Origin: JACVRX01 sp963819885
GTDB lineage: Bacteria > Actinomycetota > Actinomycetes > Jiangellales > Jiangellaceae
Direction of reading: 5' to 3'
Length of the DNA: 64,000 nucleotides
Assembly: GCA_963819885.1 (NCBI GenBank)
Contig: CAWFXV010000032.1
Span: forward strand, 186,001-250,000
Both the position numbers and the translations under genes were made by a program. The stretch's first letter is position 1. Each line of letters opens with the position of its first letter. Below, one piece after another: positions 47,996 through 55,392 of this stretch. The notes under the pieces were generated by a model. The model was not told where the DNA came from and searched no databases. It was given only the letters and a program-made list of their open reading frames with translations.

Positions 47996-48134
47996 CCACC
48001 GCAACTCAATAGCGCACCTGCACCCGCGCCACTTCGACGCGGGCCGCCCCCGGACGGAGGCCGGGGCCCATCAGAACCACCGGTGGGACGCGGTGCGCCG
48101 GACACCTCCGCGAAGCAAGGAGAACACCAGCCAC

Positions 48135-48512
48135 ATGGCCCGACTCGTCGGTGTCGACCTCCCGCGCGACAAGCGCCTGGAGGTCGCCCTCACCTACATC
48201 TTCGGCATCGGCCGAACCCGTGCATTGGAGACGTTGAAGCAGACCGGGGTCAGCCCCGACCTGCGCGTCCGCGACCTCGGCGACGAGGAGCTGGTCAAGC
48301 TCCGCGACTGGATCGAGGCCAACTACCAGGTCGAAGGTGACCTGCGCCGCGAAGTCCAGGGAGACATCCGGCGCAAGGTCGAGATCGGTAGCTACCAGGG
48401 CATCCGCCACCGTCGCGGCCTCCCGGTCCGTGGTCAGCGCACCCACACCAACGCCCGCACCCGGAAGGGCCCCCGCAAGGCCGTCGCCGGCAAGAAGAAG
48501 GTCGGCAAGTGA
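48135..48512 (+). CDS. rpsM: 30S ribosomal protein S13
   Basis: A 125-residue S13 of the small-subunit head. MARLVGVDLPRDKRLEVALT starts the protein and the basic tail RGLPVRGQRTHTNARTRKGP is conserved. ATG 48135 follows AAGGAGAAC (48118-48126). In-frame codons upstream to 48093 are not conserved. Confidence 0.98.
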   Translation: MARLVGVDLPRDKRLEVALTYIFGIGRTRALETLKQTGVSPDLRVRDLGDEELVKLRDWIEANYQVEGDLRREVQGDIRRKVEIGSYQGIRHRRGLPVRGQRTHTNARTRKGPRKAVAGKKKVGK

Positions 48513-48566
48513 CCAGGCCACTGACGCTGACTTCAGCCGCGAACGCAGACAGGAGCTTCGACTGAC

Positions 48567-48980
48567 ATGCCTCCGAAGACCCGACAGGCCACGGGCGCCA
48601 AGACCACCAAGGTACGGCGCAAGGAGAAGAAGAACGTCGCGCACGGCGTTGCGCACATCAAGAGCACGTTCAACAACACCATCGTCTCGATCACCGACCC
48701 GCAGGGCAACGTGATCTCCTGGGCCAGCGCCGGTCAGGTCGGTTTCAAGGGCTCGCGCAAGTCCACTCCGTACGCCGCGCAGATGGCTGCCGAGGCCGCC
48801 GCACGTCGCGCGCAGGAGCACGGGATGCGCAAGGTCGACGTGTTCGTCAAGGGCCCGGGCTCGGGCCGCGAGACCGCGATCCGCTCGCTGCAGGCAGTCG
48901 GTTTGGAGGTCGGCACGATCTCCGACGTGACGCCGCAGGCGCACAACGGCTGCCGTCCGCCGAAGCGTCGGCGTGTCTGA
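48567..48980 (+). CDS. rpsK: 30S ribosomal protein S11
   Basis: A 137-residue S11 on the platform near the Shine-Dalgarno helix. It shows AHIKSTFNNTIVSITDPQGN and the C-terminal DVTPQAHNGCRPPKRRRV. The N terminus is Lys/Thr-rich. ACAGGAGCT precedes the ATG. Normal length. Confidence 0.98.
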   Translation: MPPKTRQATGAKTTKVRRKEKKNVAHGVAHIKSTFNNTIVSITDPQGNVISWASAGQVGFKGSRKSTPYAAQMAAEAAARRAQEHGMRKVDVFVKGPGSGRETAIRSLQAVGLEVGTISDVTPQAHNGCRPPKRRRV

Positions 48981-49014
48981 GCGCCCGAGACCGACAGAAG
49001 AGAGCTGACCCACC

Positions 49015-49620
49015 ATGGCCCGTTACACCGGCCCCATCACGAAGAAGTCGCGCCGCCTCGGCGTCGACCTCGTCGGCTTCGACAAGGCTTACGAGCGACG
49101 CCCCTACCCGCCCGGCCAGCATGGCCGGGGCCGGCAGAAGGAGAGCGAGTACCGCCTCCAGCTGCACGAGAAGCAGAAAGCGCGCTACACCTACGGGATC
49201 CTCGAAAAGCAGTTCCGCCGCTACTACGAAGAGGCCAACCGGACTCAGGGCAAGACCGGCGAGGCCCTACTGCAGATCCTGGAGTCCCGCCTCGACAACG
49301 TGGTGTACCGCGCTGGCGTGGCGCGGACCCGTCGGCACGCGCGCCAGCTGGTCGTGCACGGCCACTTCCTGGTCAACGGCCACAAGGTCGACGTTCCGTC
49401 GTACCGGGTCGCGCCGCACGACGTCATCGACGTCCGTTCCAAGTCGCTGGAGATGACTCCGTTCATCATCGCCCGCGAAACCCACGGTGAGCGTCCCGTC
49501 CCGGCCTGGCTGGAGGTTCTCCCCGGCCAGCTGCGCATCCTGGTCCACCAGCTCCCGGTCCGGCAGCAGATCGACACCCCGGTCCAGGAGCAGCTCATCG
49601 TCGAGCTCTACTCGAAGTAA
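49015..49620 (+). CDS. rpsD: 30S ribosomal protein S4, zinc-free form
   Basis: A 201-residue S4. The N-terminal region (RLGVDLVGFDKAYERRPYPP) lacks the zinc cysteines, so it is the C- type, and the S4 RNA-binding domain is RLDNVVYRAGVARTRRHARQ. AGAAGAGAG precedes the ATG. In the alpha cluster, between rpsK and rpoA. Confidence 0.97.
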   Translation: MARYTGPITKKSRRLGVDLVGFDKAYERRPYPPGQHGRGRQKESEYRLQLHEKQKARYTYGILEKQFRRYYEEANRTQGKTGEALLQILESRLDNVVYRAGVARTRRHARQLVVHGHFLVNGHKVDVPSYRVAPHDVIDVRSKSLEMTPFIIARETHGERPVPAWLEVLPGQLRILVHQLPVRQQIDTPVQEQLIVELYSK

Positions 49621-49668
49621 GACCCGATCGCGGCGTCATATAGCGGGCGTCGCGGAGAGGAAACACCA

Positions 49669-50682
49669 ATGCTCATCACCCAGCGCCCCAACCTCACCCT
49701 CGACGAGGTCGACGACACTCGAGCCCGATTCACCATCGACCCGCTCGAGCCCGGCTTCGGCTACACGCTCGGCAACTCGCTGCGCCGCACGCTGCTCTCG
49801 TCTATCCCCGGTGCAGCCATCACCTCGATCCGCATCGAGGGCGTGCTGCACGAGTTCACGACGATCCCCGGAGTCAAGGAGGACGTCACCGACGTCATCC
49901 TCAATCTCAAGGAGCTCGTCGTGTCCTCCGAGCACGACGAGCCGGTGACGATGTACCTGCGCAAGCAGGGGCCCGGTGCCGTGACAGCGGCCGACATCGC
50001 CCCGCCGGCCGGCGTCGAGGTGCACAATCCAGATCTGCACCTCGCGACGCTCAACGGCAAGGGCAAGCTGGAGATGGAGCTGACGGTCGAGCGCGGCCGC
50101 GGTTACGTCTCGGCGGTCCAGAACAAGCGGGCTGACGCCGAGATCGGCCGGATCCCGGTCGACTCGATCTACTCCCCGGTGCTCAAGGTCACGTACAAGG
50201 TGGAGGCGACCCGGGTCGAGGGGCGCACCGACTTCGACAAGCTCATCGTCGACGTCGAGACCAAGCCGTCGATGCGCCCGCGCGACGCAGTCGCCTCGGC
50301 GGGCACCACCCTGGTCGAGCTGTTCGGGTTGGCTCGCGAGCTGAACGTCGACGCCGAGGGCATCGAGATCGGCCCGTCGCCAGTCGACGCGCAGCTTGCC
50401 GCCGACCTGGCGCTGCCGATCGAGGATTTGCAGCTCACCGTCCGGTCTTACAACTGCCTCAAGCGCGAGGGCATCCACTCCGTAGGCGAGCTGATCTCGC
50501 GCAGCGAGGCGGACCTGCTCGACATCCGCAACTTCGGTCAGAAGTCCATCGACGAGGTCAAGGCCAAGCTCGCCACCATGGGTCTTGCTCTCAAGGACGG
50601 CGCTCCCGGGTTCGACCCGGCCGTCGCCGTGGACTCCTACGGCGACGACGACCAGTCCTACGCCGAGGACGAGCAGTACTGA
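49669..50682 (+). CDS. rpoA: DNA-directed RNA polymerase subunit alpha
   Basis: A 337-residue alpha subunit. The N-terminal dimerisation domain holds FTIDPLEPGFGYTLGNSLRR, and the C-terminal domain that binds UP elements and activators reads NCLKREGIHSVGELISRSEA then LDIRNFGQKSIDEVKAKL. An acidic Asp/Tyr tail ends the protein. GGAGAGGAA precedes ATG 49669. Normal length for actinobacteria. Confidence 0.98.
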   Translation: MLITQRPNLTLDEVDDTRARFTIDPLEPGFGYTLGNSLRRTLLSSIPGAAITSIRIEGVLHEFTTIPGVKEDVTDVILNLKELVVSSEHDEPVTMYLRKQGPGAVTAADIAPPAGVEVHNPDLHLATLNGKGKLEMELTVERGRGYVSAVQNKRADAEIGRIPVDSIYSPVLKVTYKVEATRVEGRTDFDKLIVDVETKPSMRPRDAVASAGTTLVELFGLARELNVDAEGIEIGPSPVDAQLAADLALPIEDLQLTVRSYNCLKREGIHSVGELISRSEADLLDIRNFGQKSIDEVKAKLATMGLALKDGAPGFDPAVAVDSYGDDDQSYAEDEQY

Positions 50683-50751
50683 CAGCTTCGGGGCTGTGGC
50701 TCACCGCACACCCCGACCCGCGAAGCGCAGCATCCGACAGAGGAGTTGACC

Positions 50752-51480
50752 ATGCCCGCCCCCGCGAAGGGTGCCCGCCTCGGCGGTTCGCCGGCACACG
50801 AGCGGCACATCCTGGCGAATCTGGCCACGGCGCTGTTCGAGCACGGTCGCATCACGACCACCGAAGCCAAGGCGCGCCGGCTGCGTCCGGTGGCCGAGCG
50901 GCTGATCACCAAGGCCAAGCGCGGAGACCTGCACGCTCGTCGCCAGGTGCTCAGTTCCATCAGCGACAAGAGCATCGTGCACGTCCTGTTCACCGAGATC
51001 GGGCCGCGATACGGCAACCGCAACGGTGGGTACACCCGCATCGTCAAGATCGGCCCGCGCAAGGGCGACAATGCCCCGATGGCCGTGATCGAGCTGGTCG
51101 AGCCGCTCGCCGAGCAAGTCGTGGCTGAGGCGCAGAGTGCCACCCGTCGGGCCGCGAAGAAGTCGGCGAAGAAGGTTGCCGCGCCCGCGGCGGCAGCGGC
51201 CGACGATGCGGATGTCACACCGGCGCCAGCGGTCGAATCGACGGTCGAGGTCACCGACGCGGCCGCCACCGTTGCCGAGGCCGAGGGCAGCGCCACCGAG
51301 CCGGCTGAGGTCGTCGACGCCGGCAGCAGCGACATCGAGGCTACTGGCGAGGTCGAGGAGGTCGTCGACGCCGGCAGCACTGACACCGATGCCGCCGGCG
51401 AGGTCGAGGACGTCGTCTTCGCCGACCTGCCCTCCGACGACTCCAGCGGGGAAGCGACGGACGACCAGAAGAACGCCTGA
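50752..51480 (+). CDS. rplQ: 50S ribosomal protein L17 with a long acidic tail
   Basis: A 242-residue L17. Residues 1-118 are the conserved fold (GGSPAHERHILANLATALFE, then TTEAKARRLRPVAERLITKA). The remaining ~120 residues are an Ala/Glu/Asp/Val-rich tail; E. coli L17 has 127 residues and Streptomyces proteins about 170, so this is long. The tail contains two tandem 17-residue units (51307-51357 and 51358-51408) starting EVVDAGS. ATG 50752 was chosen over TTG 50746 because GAGGAG (50740-50745) gives better spacing. truA follows. Confidence 0.95.
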   Translation: MPAPAKGARLGGSPAHERHILANLATALFEHGRITTTEAKARRLRPVAERLITKAKRGDLHARRQVLSSISDKSIVHVLFTEIGPRYGNRNGGYTRIVKIGPRKGDNAPMAVIELVEPLAEQVVAEAQSATRRAAKKSAKKVAAPAAAAADDADVTPAPAVESTVEVTDAAATVAEAEGSATEPAEVVDAGSSDIEATGEVEEVVDAGSTDTDAAGEVEDVVFADLPSDDSSGEATDDQKNA

Positions 51481-51496
51481 CCGTCCGCCTGGCAGC

Positions 51497-52421
51497 ATGC
51501 AGCCCGTCGCTACCGAACCCGGTGGCGGCGGGCTGTTGCGCGTGCGCCTCGATGTCGCATACGACGGCACGGGATTCTCCGGCTGGGCGCGCCAGCCGGG
51601 TCGGCGAACTGTCCAGGGCATTCTCGAGCAGGCCCTCGGGACGGTGCTGAGGACCGACTCACCCCAGCTGACCGTCGCCGGCCGGACCGACGCCGGTGTC
51701 CATGCATACGGCCAGGTCTGCCACTTCGACGTCGATCCGGCGGCATGGGCGTCTCTTCTAGGCCGGGCTGATCTTTCTCCGGGCACCGCGATGGTGCGGC
51801 GCCTCGCCGGCGTGCTGCCGAGGGACATTCGGGTGCCATCGGCCCGCGAAGCTCCAGCCGGATTCGACGCCCGGTTCTCCGCGCTCTGGCGTCGCTACGC
51901 CTACCGAGTAGCGGACAACGCCCACGGCCCGGATCCACTACGACGGTGGTCTGTGCTCTGGCACCCGCGCCAGCTGGACATCCGGGCGATGAACAGTGCC
52001 GCGAACGGGCTTGCTCGGGACCCACGACTTCGCCGCCTTCTGCCGGCCGCGGAAAGGCGCGACGGCGATCCGGACGCTGCGGATGCTGCGCTGGGAACGC
52101 GCCGAGGACGACCTGGCGATCGCGAAAATCGAGGCCGACGCGTTCTGCCACAACCAGGTTCGGGCCATGGTTGGTGCCTTGCTGGCCGTCGGCGACGGCC
52201 GGCAGCCGATTGGCTGGCCAGCGGACGTGCTGGCGGCTGGCGTTCGTGATTCAGCGGTGACGGTGGTGCCGCCACATGGCCTCACCCTCGAGGCCGTCGG
52301 ATATCCACCCGACGACGAGCTGGCCGCCCGAGCCCACCAAGCTCGGAGTAAGCGGGAGTCGGCTGAGTCATGGGCGGGCTCGCACGAACGGGAGGAACGT
52401 CCGCGGCTCAGCCGGTCGTGA
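51497..52421 (+). CDS. truA: tRNA pseudouridine(38-40) synthase, apparent frameshift
   Basis: The frame from ATG 51497 reads LDVAYDGTGFSGWARQPGRR, catalytic AGRTDAGVHA and DARFSALWRRYAYRV, then leaves TruA at 52011. Removing one T of the TT at 52011-52012 restores GLLGTHDFAAFCRPRKGATA and ADAFCHNQVRAMVGALLAVG, giving a continuous ~307-residue enzyme ending at 52421. TruA modifies U38-40 in the anticodon stem. The extra base duplicates its neighbour, as in rplD, so a sequence error is likely. The gene order rplQ-truA is conserved. Confidence 0.88.
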
Positions 52422-52479
52422 CCTGGGCTGATGCCAGCCGATGACCCAATCGATCCTCCCGTTGTTGCGATTGGCCGGC

Positions 52480-52509
52480 CTCAGGGTCCGGATCCGGGAA
52501 GACCCTGAG
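52480..52509 (+). terminator. Hairpin after truA
   Basis: CTCAGGGTC (52480-52488) and GACCCTGAG (52501-52509) form a perfect 9-bp stem with a 12-base loop, 59 bases after truA. It probably ends the alpha cluster transcript. Confidence 0.55.
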
Positions 52510-52542
52510 CCGCTGTGAGCGGTGACGACGTAGCCTGGAACG

Positions 52543-52929
52543 ATGCTGCAGGACGTCATTTCCATAGCGATCGCCGCATTGGGCGCCGGCCTGGTCGTGC
52601 TTTCCGTCCGGCGTGCCCGGTCCAAGGGCACGGCCGGGGCGCTGCAGCTGGCAGCGCTGGGCTTCCTGCTCATCGGAGCATCCGCCGTGGGGGTGGTCGG
52701 CTTCATCGCCGGGATTGCGCTCAGCCCGCTGGCCTGGCTCGGCATCGTCTCGCTGGCGCTCGCCGGGGTGCTGTTCATCGTCGGCCAGCGCCTGGATGGC
52801 CGGCAATCCACTGGCGGCCGGCCCGCCGCGACCGGCAGTGCCCCAAAGGGCGAGGTCGGTGCAAAGGCGGCAGCGAAAGACGACTTCTCCGACATCGAGG
52901 ACATCCTCAAAAAGCACGGCATTACCTGA
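52543..52929 (+). CDS. Conserved actinobacterial membrane protein of unknown function
   Basis: A 128-residue protein with three hydrophobic segments (about residues 4-20, 32-55 and 58-80), a Gly/Ala-rich linker, and a C-terminal helix DDFSDIEDILKKHGI. Small proteins with this DIE-x-IL-x-K(R)-x-GI ending occur next to truA or rplQ in many actinobacteria. No catalytic motif is visible. ATG 52543 gives a good N terminus; the ribosome site is weak. Confidence 0.7.
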   Translation: MLQDVISIAIAALGAGLVVLSVRRARSKGTAGALQLAALGFLLIGASAVGVVGFIAGIALSPLAWLGIVSLALAGVLFIVGQRLDGRQSTGGRPAATGSAPKGEVGAKAAAKDDFSDIEDILKKHGIT

Positions 52930-52975
52930 TGGGCCGCGTGTCCGACACTCGCTCGCGCTTTGATTAGCGGATGGC

Positions 52976-54115
52976 TCAGCAGCAGAAGTCCTGAGCGAGC
53001 TCGGTGAGGACGGCTGCAGTTGTGCTGGTGCCGGAGCGGCTGACCCACTCGACGTCGGCGTGGGCTCCTTCGCCTTCTGGTCCGAAGAGCACGGTGGGGA
53101 TGCCGGTCGCGGCGACGAACGCCGAGTCGGCCCAATACGACATCGGGGCCACCATCGTGCCCCGCCCCGCTGCGGCCAGCAACGCCTCGACGATATAGGC
53201 GCCGTGGGGCGTCTCCATCGGAGGGCGGTGCAAGACGGTCCGCGCGGTGGCGGCGAGTCGTGCGTCTGCGGGCCGGCACTGTAGGAGGAGGTCGGCGACG
53301 TCGGCCTCGACCCGTTCGAGGGTTTCTCCTGGCAGGGTGCGACGTTCGACTGTGAACACGCACCGGTCGGGGATGGTGGATTCCTCGGTGCCGCCGGTGA
53401 TCAGGGACGCGTGCAGGTTGCCCGGCCCGAGGAAGGGGTGCAGCCGGTCACGAAGCCTCTGGTCGAGTGCGTCGAAGGCGACCAAATATTGGCCGGCAGC
53501 GAGGATGGCGTCGGCGCCGAGGTGCGGCCGTGAGCCGTGGGCGGCGACGCCGGTGACGGTGACCTCGGTCCAGACGAACCCGCGATGCGCGGTCCCGACC
53601 TGCCGTTCGGTTGGCTCGGTCACGACGGCGGCGTCGATGCTGGCCGGGTCGAGCTGGGTGAGCACCTCTTGGATGCCCAGGCTGGCGAGCTCCTCGTCAG
53701 CGACGGCGGCCACGATGACCTCTCCGGCGATGCCGGCCTGGGACGCATCCCGGCAGGCGATGAGCGCGGCGGCGAGGCCGGCCTTCATGTCGTAGGCGCC
53801 GCGGGCGTAGAGCCGGTCGCCGTCGATGCGGGGGGTCAGGGAATCGTGGGTGCCGGCCAGTCCGACGGTGTCGAGGTGGCCGCACAGCAGCAGCCGGCGG
53901 CCGCCAGTGTTTCGTCCGCCGCGCAGGATGACGCTGGGCCGGCCGGGCGTGCTCTGGTGTTCCTCGACGCGAAGTCCGGCGCTTCGTCCCCACTCGGCGA
54001 CGAAGGCCGCTATCTGCGCCTCGCCTGCGCCGGCCGGGTCGAGGCCGGGGTTGACCGAGTTGATGCGGACCAAGGCGTCGAGCAGCCCCAGGACCGTCGG
54101 GCTGGTCGCGGTCAC
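52976..54115 (-). CDS. M20 family metallopeptidase / amidohydrolase
   Basis: A 379-residue zinc hydrolase of the ArgE/DapE/CPG2 type. Zinc ligands and catalytic residues are seen in LLCGHLDTVG (His, Asp), GAYDMKAG (bridging Asp), ADEELASLG (general-base Glu) and EGAHADVEWV (last His). A lid domain begins near TGVAAHGSRPHLGADA. GTG 54115 overlaps the stop of a 45-residue gene (GTGA), which in turn overlaps the PLP lyase. The substrate is likely an N-acylated or peptide amino acid, but this is inference. Alternative upstream starts would be Arg-rich and unlikely. Confidence 0.88.
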   Translation of the reverse strand: MTATSPTVLGLLDALVRINSVNPGLDPAGAGEAQIAAFVAEWGRSAGLRVEEHQSTPGRPSVILRGGRNTGGRRLLLCGHLDTVGLAGTHDSLTPRIDGDRLYARGAYDMKAGLAAALIACRDASQAGIAGEVIVAAVADEELASLGIQEVLTQLDPASIDAAVVTEPTERQVGTAHRGFVWTEVTVTGVAAHGSRPHLGADAILAAGQYLVAFDALDQRLRDRLHPFLGPGNLHASLITGGTEESTIPDRCVFTVERRTLPGETLERVEADVADLLLQCRPADARLAATARTVLHRPPMETPHGAYIVEALLAAAGRGTMVAPMSYWADSAFVAATGIPTVLFGPEGEGAHADVEWVSRSGTSTTAAVLTELAQDFCC

Positions 54116-54249
54116 GGCTGGTCCGACAGACGGAGGACGGTGTCGGCTAGCCCGTCTGTGCCGTTGGCGCACACGTCTGGACTGGAGTACTCGCGCTCCA
54201 TGAGAAAGGCCCAAGGCCGGTCGCGGTTGATCCGAACAGTGCGGGTCAT
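54112..54249 (-). CDS. 45-residue small protein coupled to a PLP lyase and an M20 hydrolase
   Basis: A small gene that exactly fills the gap between two enzymes. Its ATG (54247-54249) overlaps the lyase stop in ATGA, and its TGA overlaps the hydrolase GTG in GTGA. The product starts MTRTVRINRDRPWAFLMERE and continues with SSPDVCANGTDGLADTVL, then a short acidic-polar end (RLSDQP). It has one cysteine, no signal peptide and no membrane segment. I do not recognise the family. The 4-bp overlaps on both sides strongly suggest it is translated. It might be a carrier, a subunit or a substrate peptide; none can be shown here. Confidence 0.65.
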   Translation of the reverse strand: MTRTVRINRDRPWAFLMEREYSSPDVCANGTDGLADTVLRLSDQP

Positions 54250-55271
54250 CGCGCGTTTCCTTCTGTGCTCAGCAAGACGACGACGGAGTCGTCATCGAGG
54301 CCGAGGGCGGCACGCCGCTCCGGTTCGGTCAGGGCGGCCCGGACGCCGGCAAGGGTGGCCGCGCCGCTCGGGCCCGACGAGACGCCGAGCCGACCGAGGT
54401 CGTCGACGGCACGGAGCGCTTCGTCGTCGCTGACGGCCACGGCCGCGTCGCATCCTGCGCGCAGCACCGGCCAGGCAGAGCTGGAAATGGTGCCACAGTT
54501 GAGGCCGGCCATCACCGTCGCAGCGGTCGACACCGTCACGGGTCGGTCTGCGGTCAGGCTCGCCAGCACGCATGCGGCGGTGTCGGGTTCGACCGAGAGC
54601 ACGCTTGGATGCGCGGCCTCTGGGCGTCGGTAGTGCCGCACGACCGCCTCGGCGAGTGACCCAACTCCGACCGGGACCACCACCAGGTCCGGCGGTTCCT
54701 CGAGCTGGGCGTCGACCTCAGCAAGCAGCGTCTGGTAGCCCTCTACGATCCAGGCAGGCACTTGCTCGTAGCCGTCCCAGGCGGTGTCCTGGACCAGGAC
54801 CCGATCGGGCTGCTCGTCGGCGAACTCGGCGGCCCGACGAACCGCGGCGTCGTAGTCGCCGTCCACCCACACGACCTGCGCGCCCTCCTCGGCGATGCGG
54901 GCGGCGGCCTCCCGCAGCATCACCTCCGGGACGAACACGATCGCCTCGACTCCGAAGTGAGCCGCCATGCGGGCCACCGCGCGGCCGTGGTTGCCGTCGG
55001 TGGCGGTCACCAGCGTGGCACCCGGGCGCTGCTGCAGCACCCGGCGGCAGGCCCAGGACGCACCGAGCACCTTGAACGCCGGCAGGCCCAGCCGCGACGA
55101 CTCGTCCTTGACCAGCACCCGGCCGACCTCGAGCTCGGCGGCGAGTTCAGGAACCGAGACCAGCGGAGTGGGCGAGTAGTCCGGCAGCGCCTGATGAAAC
55201 GCCTGAGCGTCACCTGGCGAGGAGGGGTAGGTCCAGTCCCGAGCACTCGACGAGAAGTACCACGACGTCAT
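54246..55271 (-). CDS. Diaminopropionate ammonia-lyase-like PLP enzyme
   Basis: A 341-residue fold-type II PLP enzyme (tryptophan-synthase-beta family). SSRLGLPAFKVLGASWACRR holds the Schiff-base lysine, TATDGNHGRAVA the Asn/Gly pocket, and VPVGVGSLAEAVV the phosphate loop. It resembles 2,3-diaminopropionate ammonia-lyase (YgeX) but the N terminus is short. ATG 55271 was chosen; the frame extends upstream to 55370 through codons that resemble a histidine-phosphatase start. First gene of a coupled set with the 45-residue gene and the M20 hydrolase, the same enzyme pairing as E. coli ygeX-ygeY. Confidence 0.82.
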   Translation of the reverse strand: MTSWYFSSSARDWTYPSSPGDAQAFHQALPDYSPTPLVSVPELAAELEVGRVLVKDESSRLGLPAFKVLGASWACRRVLQQRPGATLVTATDGNHGRAVARMAAHFGVEAIVFVPEVMLREAAARIAEEGAQVVWVDGDYDAAVRRAAEFADEQPDRVLVQDTAWDGYEQVPAWIVEGYQTLLAEVDAQLEEPPDLVVVPVGVGSLAEAVVRHYRRPEAAHPSVLSVEPDTAACVLASLTADRPVTVSTAATVMAGLNCGTISSSAWPVLRAGCDAAVAVSDDEALRAVDDLGRLGVSSGPSGAATLAGVRAALTEPERRAALGLDDDSVVVLLSTEGNAR

Positions 55272-55295
55272 GTGACCATCGTCCCGCCTGCCACC

Positions 55296-55370
55296 CAACA
55301 GGTTAGGCGTCTCGGTCACGTTGGCCACGTTGTGGCCGTGACGGGCCCAATCCAGGCGCAGGCGATTCAA
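55296..55370 (-). pseudogene. Possible 5' fragment of a histidine phosphatase gene
   Basis: In frame with and just upstream of the PLP lyase start, the codons read LNRLRLDWARHGHNVANVTE. The R-x-D-W-x-RHGH-N-x-AN-V pattern is the N-terminal active-site motif of histidine phosphatases (phosphoglycerate-mutase-like). Only about 25 residues remain. It may be a deletion scar that joined two neighbouring genes. Chance similarity is possible. Confidence 0.35.
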
Positions 55371-55392
55371 CGTATGCCGAACCGTTCGCCCG

